Below, one piece after another: positions 1 to 9,150 of a DNA stretch of 42,767 bases. A program made the position numbers and the translations under genes. Source of the DNA: Nitrososphaerota archaeon (GTDB lineage Archaea > Thermoproteota > Nitrososphaeria > Nitrososphaerales > Nitrosopumilaceae). The stretch is from positions 1-42,767 of the forward strand of contig JAGWHF010000014.1 in NCBI GenBank assembly GCA_028866895.1. The letters are read 5' to 3'. Below the pieces are notes generated by a model that was not told the DNA's origin, did no database searches, and worked only from the letters and a program-made list of their open reading frames with translations. Position 1 is the first letter of the stretch, and every line of letters starts with the position of its first letter.

Positions 1-229
1 AGAGCACCGCAGGAGGATGAAGAGGAGGTTTCCCTGGAGGACGTACCATCAGCGAAGCAAGATGGAGACGATATTTTCAGTGATAAAGGGAATGCTTGGG
101 GACAGCGTCACGTCAAGGTCAATCGTGACGCAGAACAGGGAGACGCTGTACAGGGTGATTGCGTATAATTGCTACAGGATTACAAAGAATTATTTTGTTA
201 TTTTTGGATGGTTTCTACGCGGCTCATGA
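1..229 (+). pseudogene. C-terminal end of an IS transposase (partial at window edge)
   Basis: The frame is open from the first base, so the gene begins outside the window and only its C-terminus (about 75 residues) is visible. The stretch around RSKMETIFSVIKG, followed by SRS...Q..E...RVIAYN, is the C-terminal signature of IS4/IS5-type DDE transposases, where the Glu of the METIF segment is normally the last catalytic residue. The reading frame ends with TGA at 227-229, overlapping by ATGA the best nurA start at 226. The insertion therefore sits directly against the DNA-repair operon. I could not identify a terminal inverted repeat, and whether the element is intact upstream is unknown. Confidence 0.7.
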
Positions 230-1347
230 AATTAGACGAAACTAGCGGCATAAATGCACTTCGTAAGGTTGTACACCGTCTTGACGAATCTATTCATGAT
301 GGAGACGTGGGTGACGTTTATTTTTCCAATCCAGATTACGAATCATTTCCTTTGAAGATAGAAAATATTAGAGAAATCAAAGATGCTACCTCTTCTATCA
401 AATCAGCCTTTGTAGACGGAGGAAATCAAGAGATTCTTGGGGCACCGAACTTCTCTGTTCAGATAAACCGAGTTTACTTTTGCCTTTTCAGGGGTAACGA
501 GAGAGTTCATTCTAAACAGCTAATAAACAGGATAGAATTTTTCTCCGCAACTCATTCAAGTTTCAGAGACGGAAGAATCTTTTATGATACGGATCTTTTT
601 CCAATAGGAAAGAATAGTTTTGGGCTTCCAGACAAATTAGACTTGTCTTTTGATTCCACTGACAGAACAGTTACTATTGGTACCCAGAGAGCAGACATAT
701 CGAGAGTAGCATCCATTGCTCGCCGCTTTGCGGAGTGGAAATTAGCTACACATGTGGTGGAAAACGAGATGGAGAGCGGGGATTTTCTAGTGGCTGACGG
801 CTCCCTAGAATCCGCATTTACAAATGAGCCAAAATATCTCAGAGAACTTTTTTCTGCTGGAAAGAAAAACAGAGTAATCATCACAGGGTTATCCAAAACA
901 AGTAGATTATTCACTACCACTGGTTTATCACTTCTCGGCGCAATACAACAAATTGCTGAGTCTGTACCATATGAAAAGTGGTATATTCCTCTTGCACAGT
1001 CCAAATCAAAGGAACATGAAGCTTCGATTTTTGCCATTAAGCTACACAAATCTGCCCAAAGAATATTTCGTTTCGAGATTCATAGAGACCAACTCATGAA
1101 TTTAAAAGAAATCGACCTCCAAAAGATAATGAGCCAGATAGCTAAGAATTCAAAAGATATTTCTTTCATTGGTTATCCCTACGGCCTTGTAGACGGAGAT
1201 ACATTTGCCCGCGTAAGAGAGGAAGAAGTAGCACACTACAAAGCGATGCTTATGTCAGAAATATCGAGGGCGGGCAAGTGGAAAAAGTTTTCAAGACATA
1301 TTAGCAGTATAGATGCTCACGATCATCTTAACATGGTGGTTGGATGA
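226..1347 (+). CDS. nurA: NurA 5'-3' nuclease
   Basis: NurA is an RNase H-fold nuclease that works with the HerA translocase and Mre11-Rad50 to resect double-strand breaks into 3' tails for RadA. The protein (373 aa) has the NurA pattern: a first catalytic Asp in the AFVDGGNQ segment after the N-terminal region, and a second Asp in VADGSLE mid-protein. ATGs exist at 169, 208 and 226. I prefer 226 because the earlier ones lie inside the transposase reading frame and add residues unlike NurA. No TATA box or SD is obvious before it, and the native promoter may have been displaced by the insertion element. It is the first gene of a four-gene operon and overlaps herA by ATGA. Assignment is firm by motif plus context; the start is less certain. 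Confidence 0.88.
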   Translation: MKLDETSGINALRKVVHRLDESIHDGDVGDVYFSNPDYESFPLKIENIREIKDATSSIKSAFVDGGNQEILGAPNFSVQINRVYFCLFRGNERVHSKQLINRIEFFSATHSSFRDGRIFYDTDLFPIGKNSFGLPDKLDLSFDSTDRTVTIGTQRADISRVASIARRFAEWKLATHVVENEMESGDFLVADGSLESAFTNEPKYLRELFSAGKKNRVIITGLSKTSRLFTTTGLSLLGAIQQIAESVPYEKWYIPLAQSKSKEHEASIFAIKLHKSAQRIFRFEIHRDQLMNLKEIDLQKIMSQIAKNSKDISFIGYPYGLVDGDTFARVREEEVAHYKAMLMSEISRAGKWKKFSRHISSIDAHDHLNMVVG

Positions 1348-2903
1348 AAGAAAAATCATTGGATGTTGCGGGCCAGATAGTAGGAGGACAAGTAGCCAAA
1401 ATTCTAGTGAGACAAAAGAGCGGCAAAAAACTGGAAATTGGAGACATCCTAGTATCAGAAGAAGATGGATCTTATCTTATTTTGCAGGTTTACAATCTAC
1501 TTTACGGAAGCCAAATTCCAAAGACTACACATGAACTTCTTGCCGGTTTGAGGCTGGAGGGATTCGGAACTGATTTGGAGTTCATGGAACCCAAATTGAG
1601 GAACTATGTCCTAGCTGAGGTGAAAGCAATCGCAAATGTAAGTAATAATGGAACAGAAATTCAGGTAAAAATACCAAAAATCTTGCCTTCATTTTTCCAA
1701 ACAATAAGACCCATTCAAAAAGACGATCTGACGTTTTTAACCCAGCCTACGAATCCGGTCTATATAGGAAAGGTCAGAAGTGGTTCGAAAATCATAGATG
1801 TAGACGTTTTTCTTCCTTCCTCGGAAATTTTTCCTCATCACATTCTTATACCTGCTACCACTGGTAGAGGAAAAAGTAACCTTGTGAGAATAATGCTTTG
1901 GAGTCTGCTTAACCTCGAAAGCACGGGTGCTCTGGTGCTTGATCCTCATAACGAATATTATGAAACCAACGGGAAGGGTCTCAAGAGTCATCCCAATGCA
2001 AACAAACGGTTAGCATATTATACTCCCAACCCGAAAAACGGAGCAAAATCTCTAGTAATAAACCTGAGATCAATAAAACCGGATCATTTTATGGGAATAG
2101 TGAACTTCACGGATGCACAGTGGGATGCTATACGTCTCTATCATAGTCAGTTTGGAGAAAATTGGCTTGAGGAAATTGTTCTTCAAACACCCATTCAAGG
2201 ATCTACCGTTCCTCTAAGAACGTTCGGTGTTTTGAGAAGAAAGTTCTACCTCGCTCTTGGAATAGAAGAAAGAAACGGTGAAATTCATTGTAGAAATAAT
2301 ACATTTAGCGGTGGTAGCAAAGGAGAATCCACCATAGATGATATTGTCAAATTCTTAGAAGAAGGGAAGGTGGTAATAGCTGATACTTCCCGACTTTCGG
2401 ATGCAGCAGAACTGATAATCGGTAGTATTGTAGCTGGAACAATACTTGAAAAGTATCAATACTACAAGACGACAGGCGAACTAGAAAGTATGCCAGTTAT
2501 CACCATAATAGTTGAGGAGGCTCCCCGAGTACTCGGCATCGATGTTCTTGAAGAAGGAGATAATATTTACAGCACAATAGCAAGAGAAGGAAGAAAATTC
2601 AAGATTGGACTCACTGCAATAACACAGGTAGTCAGCCTGATTCCTAAGACAATTTTGGCGAATATGAACACAAAAATAATTCTTGGAAATGAAATGTCCA
2701 CAGAGCGTTCTGCAATCATATCAAGTGCTTCCCAAGATTTATCCGAAGATGACAGAACTATTGCAAGTCTTGATAAAGGAGAAGCTATAATCAGCAGTAT
2801 CTTCACTAAATTTGCAATACCCATCCAAGTTCCCATGTTTGAGGATTTTATCAAAGATAAATCAGTAGACGAGAAGAAATCTAAGAAGATAGTCATAGGG
2901 TGA
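1344..2903 (+). CDS. herA: HerA bipolar DNA helicase/translocase
   Basis: HerA is a hexameric FtsK/VirB4-type ATPase that pumps DNA into its NurA partner during end resection. The protein is 519 aa, normal for the family. It has an N-terminal beta-rich HAS-barrel-like region (about residues 1-110), a Walker A motif TTGRGKSN near residue 172, and a Walker B-like strand [14 protein letters not shown] near residue 388 with two acidic residues. A C-terminal segment includes the [11 protein letters not shown] region typical of HerA and a Gln/Arg-containing sensor region. Its ATG overlaps the nurA stop (ATGA), implying translational coupling and equimolar production. mre11 begins 4 nt after its stop. 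Confidence 0.93.
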   Translation: MKEKSLDVAGQIVGGQVAKILVRQKSGKKLEIGDILVSEEDGSYLILQVYNLLYGSQIPKTTHELLAGLRLEGFGTDLEFMEPKLRNYVLAEVKAIANVSNNGTEIQVKIPKILPSFFQTIRPIQKDDLTFLTQPTNPVYIGKVRSGSKIIDVDVFLPSSEIFPHHILIPATTGRGKSNLVRIMLWSLLNLESTGALVLDPHNEYYETNGKGLKSHPNANKRLAYYTPNPKNGAKSLVINLRSIKPDHFMGIVNFTDAQWDAIRLYHSQFGENWLEEIVLQTPIQGSTVPLRTFGVLRRKFYLALGIEERNGEIHCRNNTFSGGSKGESTIDDIVKFLEEGKVVIADTSRLSDAAELIIGSIVAGTILEKYQYYKTTGELESMPVITIIVEEAPRVLGIDVLEEGDNIYSTIAREGRKFKIGLTAITQVVSLIPKTILANMNTKIILGNEMSTERSAIISSASQDLSEDDRTIASLDKGEAIISSIFTKFAIPIQVPMFEDFIKDKSVDEKKSKKIVIG

Positions 2904-2907
2904 AAGA

Positions 2908-4167
2908 ATGCATAAATTCGCTCACCTTTCAGATTGCCATCTTGGAGCATGGAAACACCCAGCACTTCAAAAGGTCGAGATAGAAGCATTTTATCGAATA
3001 TTAGACACTTGCCTGAAAGAAAAAGTAAACTTCATCGTAATCTCAGGCGATTTCTTTCATTCCAATCTTCCCGACCTCGGAGTTGTAAGGATGGTTGTAA
3101 GAAAACTAAAGCAGGTCCATGATGCGGGGGTTCCTATCTATGTTGTTTACGGCAGTCATGATTACAGCCCCAATGACAACTCTATGATAGATATTCTAAC
3201 TGATGCTGGCCTCCTTACCAAGATAAAGAAAGGATATGAAAAGGACGGTAAGATTAAACTTGATTTCATCTTAGATCAGCAAACCGGAGCCAAAATAACT
3301 GGTCTTTCTGGGCGCAAGATGGGAATTGAGCGTCACTATTATGAGGATCTAGATAGAGAATTGCTTGAAAAAGAATCCGGTTTCAAAATTTTCGTTTTCC
3401 ATGCGGGATTGGATGAATTGAAACCAAAAGCATTGGCAGATATGGATTCCATGCCAATTTCCCTTTTGCCCCGGGGATTTGATTACTATGCCGGTGGTCA
3501 TGTACACAAACAAATGATGGAAGAGTTTTCTGGGTATGGCAAAGTTTGTTATCCCGGCCCTTCTTTCGCAGGATATTCTCGTGATTTAGAAGACTCTGCA
3601 AGGGGTCAAAAAAGGGGTTTCTTCATAGTCGAGTTCGACGAAAAGGTCAGAGATGTAAAATTCAGGGAAATTGATTCAGTCCAGTATCTTTATTTTGAGC
3701 ATGACGCAACGGACAAAAACGCAAACATAGTCCAAGAGGAATTAAAATTAAAAATTGGAACGTTGGACGCGAAGGGAAAAATAGTGGTAATGAAAATCAA
3801 AGGAGATCTCTCCGGCGGCAAGACATCCGACATCAATTTTTCCGAATTACGCCAGCTCTTAAATTCCAAAGGAGCCATTCATGTGCAGACCAACAGATAT
3901 GATTTAAGGTCCAAAGAATATTTGGCGTCAATCAGTGGCGATATCGGTCAGGACCCGAAACAGATAGAAGAAAGAATTTTGAGAGAAAATATAGACTCAG
4001 TAAAAGTTTCTTTTCCGGCACTAAAAGGAAAGGAAGGATCTGGACTTGCAATAGAATTGTTAGCAATATTACGTCAGGACCAAAAGGCAAACGAGCGTAA
4101 ATCTGACTATGTAGGCAGGGTACTTGATTCCTGTAAAGAGAGCCTACATCTGGAGGAGATTGAATGA
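2908..4167 (+). CDS. mre11: Mre11 DNA double-strand-break repair nuclease
   Basis: Mn-dependent nuclease of the Mre11-Rad50 complex (419 aa). The calcineurin-type phosphoesterase motifs run in order: SDCHLGA (Asp9, His11), SGDFFH (Asp48), YGSHD (Ser83-His84-Asp85), FHAGLDEL and GGHVH. Motif III normally reads GNHD, whose Asn is a metal ligand; here it is Ser. All other ligands are present, so activity is still expected, possibly with altered metal use. The C-terminal third carries the capping domain and a Rad50-binding tail. The gene starts 4 nt after herA and its TGA overlaps the rad50 ATG, consistent with one polycistronic resection operon. Confidence 0.93.
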   Translation: MHKFAHLSDCHLGAWKHPALQKVEIEAFYRILDTCLKEKVNFIVISGDFFHSNLPDLGVVRMVVRKLKQVHDAGVPIYVVYGSHDYSPNDNSMIDILTDAGLLTKIKKGYEKDGKIKLDFILDQQTGAKITGLSGRKMGIERHYYEDLDRELLEKESGFKIFVFHAGLDELKPKALADMDSMPISLLPRGFDYYAGGHVHKQMMEEFSGYGKVCYPGPSFAGYSRDLEDSARGQKRGFFIVEFDEKVRDVKFREIDSVQYLYFEHDATDKNANIVQEELKLKIGTLDAKGKIVVMKIKGDLSGGKTSDINFSELRQLLNSKGAIHVQTNRYDLRSKEYLASISGDIGQDPKQIEERILRENIDSVKVSFPALKGKEGSGLAIELLAILRQDQKANERKSDYVGRVLDSCKESLHLEEIE

Positions 4168-6605
4168 ATCTGAAATCTATTTCTCTTCAGAACATACGGA
4201 GTTACAAAGATCAAACTATAGAATTCCCACTTGGGACATCGCTTTTTGAGGGCGACATTGGTTCAGGAAAATCCACGATTCTGATGGCTATAGAATTTGC
4301 TCTTTTTGGTTTGGGTTCTCAGCGTGGGGCATCACTGTTGCGTTTGGGCGAGAAGGAAGGTTCGGTTTCACTATCATTTTCCGTTAATGATTCTGACTAC
4401 GAAATCATTAGGAAACTCACCAGAAAGAAAAACTCGGTCACACAGGAGGAGGGAAGCATTACAACAACCCAAGGAACTCTTGTGCTTTCGCCCGCAGAAC
4501 TTAAAGAGCGTATTTTAGATATCCTTAATTTCAAAGAACCAGTCGATCCTAAAGCACAAAGTGTGATTTACCGATATGCTGTCTTCACTCCACAAGAGGA
4601 AATGAAATTAATTCTTGCGAAGAATCCAAAAGAAAGAGTGCAGACTCTCCGAAAAGCATTCGGAATAGAAGACTATAAGACGGCCTCAGACAACGCCAAC
4701 ATTCTTGCTGCACAGATCAAAGACAGCATCAATAGGCTCATGGGTCAGATTGCAGATTTGGAAAAAAAAAGAGCAGAACTGGAATACAATGAAAAAGACA
4801 TTAAGAAACTCAAAGAAGACCAAAAGAAGATTCTGGAACAATACGAGGAACTCGAATCTCTCCAGCATAAAGACAAAAAGAAACTAGACGGTCTTAGAAA
4901 AAAAGAGCAGCGTTACAACGATGCTAATTCAAAAATTCCTCTAATTACAAGAGAAATAGGAGAAAAATCTAGAATTATCGAGAATCTTAGAACGCACCAA
5001 ACCAGCCTTAGAGAAGAGATAGACAACGAATTGAATCCACAAATTGAAAAATTATCCAAAAAGCCAAAACCTACGAACAGAACAAAGGAGGATCTTGGTG
5101 TTACTATTAACATCCTCCGGAAGTTAGAGAAAAAAAGAAGTGAGCTGATGGGCGAGAGACCTTCTTTGATGAAGGCAGTTGATAAGAGGAAGAAAAAACT
5201 CGGAGAGTATCAGAAAAAAAGTTCCGAACAAATAGGTCGGGAAATAAAGGCTGCTGAAAAAGAACGAGATCAATTGATACATCATCTGGAAGAAATCGAA
5301 GGTAAACTGAAGGATATAGGAAAACGAGAGGCAAGACTCGATGCAAACAAGACTGACCTTGAACAAAAAATAGAGGAACTTAAAGGGCTTAAGGGGGCAT
5401 GCCCAATCTGCGAAAGAGGACTCACACCTGCTCACAAAAGGCATCTAAAAGAGGAAAGAGAATCCAAACTCGAAGAGATTAGAAAACAAATACCAGATAT
5501 TGAACAAGAAGAACGCCAATTAGAGTCCGATAGAACGGAATCAAACAAGCACCTAAGCGAATTAAAAGAGAAAATCGTTGATTTGAAATCATTTGAAAAA
5601 GAGGCTTTAGAGCTTGAAGAAGAAATTGGAAGGCTTTCGCAGATTACGAAAGAGCTAAGTGATATAGAAACCAAACTGAAAATTAAAGAAGAGAAAGGTT
5701 TCAAGGGTTTGTCTGATTATGAGAATCCGAGTGAGCATTTACAGTCACTTCTAGACGTATTAAACGAATATCTTTCTACAGTAGACACGATAAAAGGTTT
5801 GGAAAAAAATATCGCTAGGAATGAATCACAGATAAGAGAAAACGATAAAGAAATTGAGAGAACTATCGCAAATATTGAGCAATCCAAAAAGTCACTCAAA
5901 AAATTAGATAGTATAAAGGAGAGATTGAAACAAATTCCTCAAACGGTGAGGGAGCTTAATCAAACGGTTGAAACTCGAGGATATGAAATTGAAGAACTTC
6001 AGCAGCAAAAAGGACGGCATGACGGAAGACAGAAGGAACTGAGTGCGAATAACGACCGTTTAGTTTCTGAAATTAATAGGAAAGAAAATGCAAAGAGTCT
6101 GATGCAGAAATTCCAAGATTACCACATGTGGATAACTGGGTTTCTTGTCCCAACCTTCCAAACCATAGAAAGGCAGGTAATGATAACTCTAAGACAGGAA
6201 TTTGAATCCATTTTCCAGAAATGGTATTCCATGCTGTTGGATGAACCGGACAAAGAGACGCGGATGGACGAGGATTTTACGCCTATTGTTGAACAAGATG
6301 GCTATGAACAAGATGTAGACTATCTCAGCGGAGGAGAGAGAACAAGCCTTGCACTTGCATATAGGCTCGCTTTGAACACAATAGTTCAACGAGTATCTGG
6401 TGGTATGAAATCCAATTTAATAATTCTTGATGAGCCCACCGATGGGTTTAGTAAATCTCAGCTATTCAAAGTAAGAGATGTTCTAAGAGAACTCAATTGC
6501 CCACAGGTTATCATAGTATCGCATGAAACCGAACTTGAGAGCTTCGCTAACAAAATATTCGAAGTGACAAAATCGAATGGTATGTCAACTGTTGTCAGCA
6601 GATAA
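4164..6605 (+). CDS. rad50: Rad50 SMC-like ATPase
   Basis: Rad50 binds and tethers DNA ends and controls Mre11 by ATP-driven closure. The 813-aa protein begins with a Walker A motif GDIGSGKST (Lys36). A long charged coiled coil follows (about residues 180-410), then the zinc hook CPIC at residues 413-416, a return coiled coil, and the C-terminal ATPase lobe with the signature LSGGERTS, Walker B NLIILDEPTDGF and an H-loop SHE. The hook lies at the midpoint, as expected. The coiled coil is short to medium for archaea. This is the last gene of the operon; a 0.9 kb gene-poor stretch follows. Confidence 0.95.
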   Translation: MNLKSISLQNIRSYKDQTIEFPLGTSLFEGDIGSGKSTILMAIEFALFGLGSQRGASLLRLGEKEGSVSLSFSVNDSDYEIIRKLTRKKNSVTQEEGSITTTQGTLVLSPAELKERILDILNFKEPVDPKAQSVIYRYAVFTPQEEMKLILAKNPKERVQTLRKAFGIEDYKTASDNANILAAQIKDSINRLMGQIADLEKKRAELEYNEKDIKKLKEDQKKILEQYEELESLQHKDKKKLDGLRKKEQRYNDANSKIPLITREIGEKSRIIENLRTHQTSLREEIDNELNPQIEKLSKKPKPTNRTKEDLGVTINILRKLEKKRSELMGERPSLMKAVDKRKKKLGEYQKKSSEQIGREIKAAEKERDQLIHHLEEIEGKLKDIGKREARLDANKTDLEQKIEELKGLKGACPICERGLTPAHKRHLKEERESKLEEIRKQIPDIEQEERQLESDRTESNKHLSELKEKIVDLKSFEKEALELEEEIGRLSQITKELSDIETKLKIKEEKGFKGLSDYENPSEHLQSLLDVLNEYLSTVDTIKGLEKNIARNESQIRENDKEIERTIANIEQSKKSLKKLDSIKERLKQIPQTVRELNQTVETRGYEIEELQQQKGRHDGRQKELSANNDRLVSEINRKENAKSLMQKFQDYHMWITGFLVPTFQTIERQVMITLRQEFESIFQKWYSMLLDEPDKETRMDEDFTPIVEQDGYEQDVDYLSGGERTSLALAYRLALNTIVQRVSGGMKSNLIILDEPTDGFSKSQLFKVRDVLRELNCPQVIIVSHETELESFANKIFEVTKSNGMSTVVSR

Positions 6606-7491
6606 AATATACAAACCTGTTTGCCTTTTTGAAATAACGATACAAATTAAGACTGGAAAATCAAAGATGTTGCCTCAAAGTCAAAAATTTGAGTCGGATT
6701 TATATCCGCTCGGGGCTGCGAACCGGTGACCGCATTTCAAATCGGGTTTAAAATTTACATCCTTCACCCAAATCTCATGATTAAGGACTTTCAACATGGA
6801 AATAGTAGGGTAAAAATTTTTCAGATCTGTTATTTAATGGGGCGGTGTTAAACTGATTTAACAAAACCCACCCCCGGTATACACTTTTTTCCATCTTTTT
6901 GGACTTGTTTTTCCTGCCAGATTAGATGAAGATTATTCATTCCCTAGGTAATTCAGTGGATAATCAGGTTCCTGGACAGTTTATTGAAGGTGAACCTTCA
7001 AACTAGCTGGAACTGGCGCAAGATCCCAATTCCCAGCGAAACGGCCTTTATTTCTTCAAAGCCGGATTTGGTACCCGTGACTGCCTCATGCCTCATAAAC
7101 CCGCCATGTAAAAATGGAAAGATCTCGCCCATTTCCCGCCATTTGCTCAGGAAGCTTTTCTGTGTTACATGAAATCTTGGCATGACAACATAATGAATCG
7201 TTGATATTTAGAATGGAGTCCAAATTTTCAAGCCTAAAAATCACTCTTGAAAATGAGTATGTTTGTTAAATAGGCATGGGTTTTTGCAGGCAATCAAAAT
7301 AGGATCTCAACTACTCGCGACCCTGGCTTTGAGCAGAGGTTTCCGACTGGAACAAAAAAACATCGGATGAGCACACATCTGCTGACAACCTCCAAATCTC
7401 CCCAATAGACTCATCATTTAACCAGCAGGGCATCAATCAGCCCAACGTATTTTGCAAACGGCGTAGGTTTGTTCCCCAGTTGCCCAAGGCC
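6606..7491. other. Gene-poor interval, probably decayed
   Basis: No convincing gene. The only protein-like stretch is a 61-codon minus-strand frame at 6998-7183 that I do not recognise and that could be a remnant. A perfect 7-bp inverted repeat with a 4-nt loop (TGTTAAA-CTGA-TTTAACA, 6846-6863), flanked by a G-rich run on the left and a C-rich run on the right, could fold as a hairpin. Just downstream of the USP stop at 7492, the minus strand continues in the same frame for about 25 sense codons before two tandem stops. No tRNA-like cloverleaf was found. The base composition is consistent with an old boundary between the repair operon and the stress-gene array. Confidence 0.5.
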
Positions 7492-7917
7492 TCATTTGAC
7501 TACAAGTACAGGAATCTTGGATTTATGGACAACCGCGTTTGCCACACTTCCAAGGAAGGTCTCTTTGATCGCCCCAAACCCCCTCGAACCCATTACTATA
7601 ATGTCAAATTTCTTGTAGGATGCAAACTCTGTAATCTCCCAAGCCTCGTTGCCGTACATTATTTTTTCAAAAAATTCAATCCCATGCTGGGCAGCAAGAG
7701 TTTTTGCCTTCTGCATGAATTTTTTGGCCTCCTTCTCGCTTTCCTTCTTAAGCGGGGTAAGTATCCTTCCGAGGTTCACCGTGTAGAGTGGTATTACACA
7801 CATCCCAGTGATGGTCGCATTGCACTGACGGGCAAGATAAATCGCCTCAGAAAGCCCCTTGAAAGAATTGGTCGAACCGTCAAGCGGTACGAGAATCTTT
7901 CTAATTACTTGTTTCAT
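7492..7917 (-). CDS. Universal stress protein (UspA family)
   Basis: A 141-aa single-domain USP with the nucleotide-binding fold. The N-terminal strand ILVPLDGS carries the Asp that contacts the ribose. The C-terminal ATP-binding motif G-x2-G-x9-GS is intact (GSRG...GS, about residues 110-124). It is closely related to the USPs at 14523 and 39831 (shared SFKGL..AIY.ARQC.ATITGM), so these are paralogs. The start codon overlaps the stop of a 19-codon upstream ORF (ATGA), which begins exactly where the shared operator at 8013-8032 predicts the transcript start. This suggests translational coupling. ATP-binding USPs act as energy-state sensors in the cytoplasm; the specific partner is unknown. 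Confidence 0.92.
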   Translation of the reverse strand: MKQVIRKILVPLDGSTNSFKGLSEAIYLARQCNATITGMCVIPLYTVNLGRILTPLKKESEKEAKKFMQKAKTLAAQHGIEFFEKIMYGNEAWEITEFASYKKFDIIVMGSRGFGAIKETFLGSVANAVVHKSKIPVLVVK

Positions 7918-7973
7918 TGAGACCTTCCGTCAGCTGGATTCTTTTCAACCAACGCCTCCTGGGATTTATTCAT
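7914..7973 (-). CDS. 19-codon upstream ORF overlapping the USP start
   Basis: On the minus strand an ATG at 7973 opens a 19-residue frame (begins MNKSQEALVE, ends DGRSQ). Its TGA overlaps the ATG of the downstream USP. The ATG lies 39 nt from the palindrome at 8013-8032, the same spacing seen for leaderless starts across the window, and a TATA-like TTTTTAAG is centred near 7999. It is therefore probably the first translated codon of the mRNA. It may be a leader peptide coupling translation to the USP, or a vestigial N-terminus shifted out of frame. No homologue is recognised. Confidence 0.45.
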   Translation of the reverse strand: MNKSQEALVEKNPADGRSQ

Positions 7974-8012
7974 GTATGCCCTCGGAGGGTATTGCTTAAA
8001 AACTTGACATTT

Positions 8013-8032
8013 AGTTACCAGGGATGGGATTT
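8013..8032. promoter_or_regulatory. Variant regulon palindrome shared by divergent USP genes
   Basis: AGTTACCA-GGGA-TGGGATTT, a CCA-N4-TGG variant of the window-wide element. Spacing is 38 nt to the ATG at 8071 (plus) and 39 nt to the ATG at 7973 (minus). TATA-like sequences lie near 8046 (CTTAAAAG) and 7999. Sequence alone is weak; the exact two-sided spacing is the main support. Confidence 0.55.
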
Positions 8033-8070
8033 TAGAGGTTACTTAAAAGAAATAGAGATGATCCCTTGCC

Positions 8071-8496
8071 ATGTTCGGGCACATCATGGTACCATATGAT
8101 AATTCAGAGCCCGCCAAGAGGGCCCTTGACCTTGCAGTCGATCTCGCAGGAAAATACGGTTCCAAGATAAGCATAGTTGCCCACATCCCCATAAGCTTTG
8201 AATATTCCTCAGAGGCCTCAACGCATGAAGAAACTACTGATCTTTTGAAAAAATCAGCATCATATTCCCTCTCCAAGCTGGAATCTAGACTGACGCCTTT
8301 AGGAATCCCTCATGAGCTCGCTGCAATAGAGGGTACCTCAGCCATAGAAACCCTGGTAACTTACGCAGAGATGCATCAGGTAGACCTCATAGTCATGGGC
8401 TCGCGCGGCTTGGGAGGTTTTAAAAAACTCCTACTGGGAAGCGTAACAGGCGGGATGTTACAACATTCAAAATGCCCCGTTTTGATAGTAAAGTAG
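8071..8496 (+). CDS. Universal stress protein (UspA family)
   Basis: A 141-aa USP with an N-terminal IMVPYDNS strand (Asn in place of the usual Gly of DGS) and an intact G-x2-G-x9-GS motif (GSRG...GS, about residues 110-124). It is more distant from the 7492 paralog. ATG 8071 is preferred over the in-frame ATG at 8086 because it lies 38 nt from the palindrome at 8013-8032 and about 25 nt after the TATA-like CTTAAAAG, predicting a leaderless mRNA. It is divergently transcribed from the 7492 USP, presumably under one shared site. Confidence 0.92.
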   Translation: MFGHIMVPYDNSEPAKRALDLAVDLAGKYGSKISIVAHIPISFEYSSEASTHEETTDLLKKSASYSLSKLESRLTPLGIPHELAAIEGTSAIETLVTYAEMHQVDLIVMGSRGLGGFKKLLLGSVTGGMLQHSKCPVLIVK

Positions 8497-8560
8497 GTCA
8501 AGGTCCAAAATTAAAATCCCCTACTTGTCTTATTTTGGCAAAAATTGGTTTGCTGTTTTC

Positions 8561-9064
8561 TTAAATTCGCTGCTTTACGCTTCCGTTTAACCTGCCAAAC
8601 AGGGCTACCGTTTCACCATCTTTGTCGTGCACCAGAGGCTTTCCTGAATCCTCCTTGGGATCAAGCGAGTAAATTACTTTGGGATGGAACATTATCACAT
8701 CCGGTTCCTTGTTCTGACTCATGCGCTCGAAAATTTTTGATGATGTCTTGCCAGTTATGGACCGCGTTATAATATCAGTGATCCTTTTTTTCTTTGCTTC
8801 GTCAGATATTGTGCTTACCTTTCCTTTCATCTGAAAGCCTGTCAGAGCTTCCCTATCAAAGACAGAGACACTCACCCAAGGTATTATCTGAAAATTGCCC
8901 TGTGATTTGTGCTTGAAAAAGTCCAGCCAGTATATGGTGTCCTCAGTAAAATAAAAGGCCGTCCTTGGAGAGATGTTTGCAACTCCGTTGGGATCCACGG
9001 ATCCTACGGCTATGAACTTTTGATCTTTTAGCATCTTACGTATATCATCTGGTATCTCGACCAT
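8561..9064 (-). CDS. Pyridoxamine 5'-phosphate oxidase-like flavoprotein
   Basis: A 167-aa split-barrel FMN-binding protein of the PNPOx-like superfamily. The N-terminal region reads F(I/V)AVGSVDPNGVANISPR, the usual 'no-A/S-G-x-P-x-x-R' flavin/phosphate-binding strand, followed by DTIYWLDFFKHKSQGNF, which packs on the flavin. Such proteins reduce or bind F420, FMN or heme, so the substrate cannot be told. It is monocistronic, with its ATG 39 nt from the strong palindrome at 9104-9123 and a TATA-like ACTTTAATT about 26 nt upstream. Members of this family occur in the mycobacterial DosR regulon (Rv0080). Confidence 0.8.
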   Translation of the reverse strand: MVEIPDDIRKMLKDQKFIAVGSVDPNGVANISPRTAFYFTEDTIYWLDFFKHKSQGNFQIIPWVSVSVFDREALTGFQMKGKVSTISDEAKKKRITDIITRSITGKTSSKIFERMSQNKEPDVIMFHPKVIYSLDPKEDSGKPLVHDKDGETVALFGRLNGSVKQRI

Positions 9065-9103
9065 GGATGTTCTTGATGATCAAGGAATTAAAGTATAATA
9101 TTT

Positions 9104-9123
9104 GATTATCTCTGATGATAATC
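9104..9123. promoter_or_regulatory. Regulon palindrome for the flavoprotein gene
   Basis: GATTATCT-CTGA-TGATAATC; 7 of 8 half-site positions are symmetric. It lies exactly 39 nt from the minus-strand ATG at 9064. On the other side only 27 nt separate it from the cupredoxin ATG, so it probably does not serve that gene in the same way. Confidence 0.8.
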
Positions 9124-9150
9124 TTCATTTTCGTTATATAAGAAGGACGC

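Noticed and set aside
6998-7183. 61-codon minus-strand frame in the gene-poor gap
   Set aside because: No recognisable family, no promoter or SD, and an equally long frame on the opposite strand.
7417-7491. In-frame extension of the 7492 USP past its TGA (about 25 sense codons)
   Set aside because: USPs end normally at the conserved PVLVVK strand; read-through has no supporting signal.
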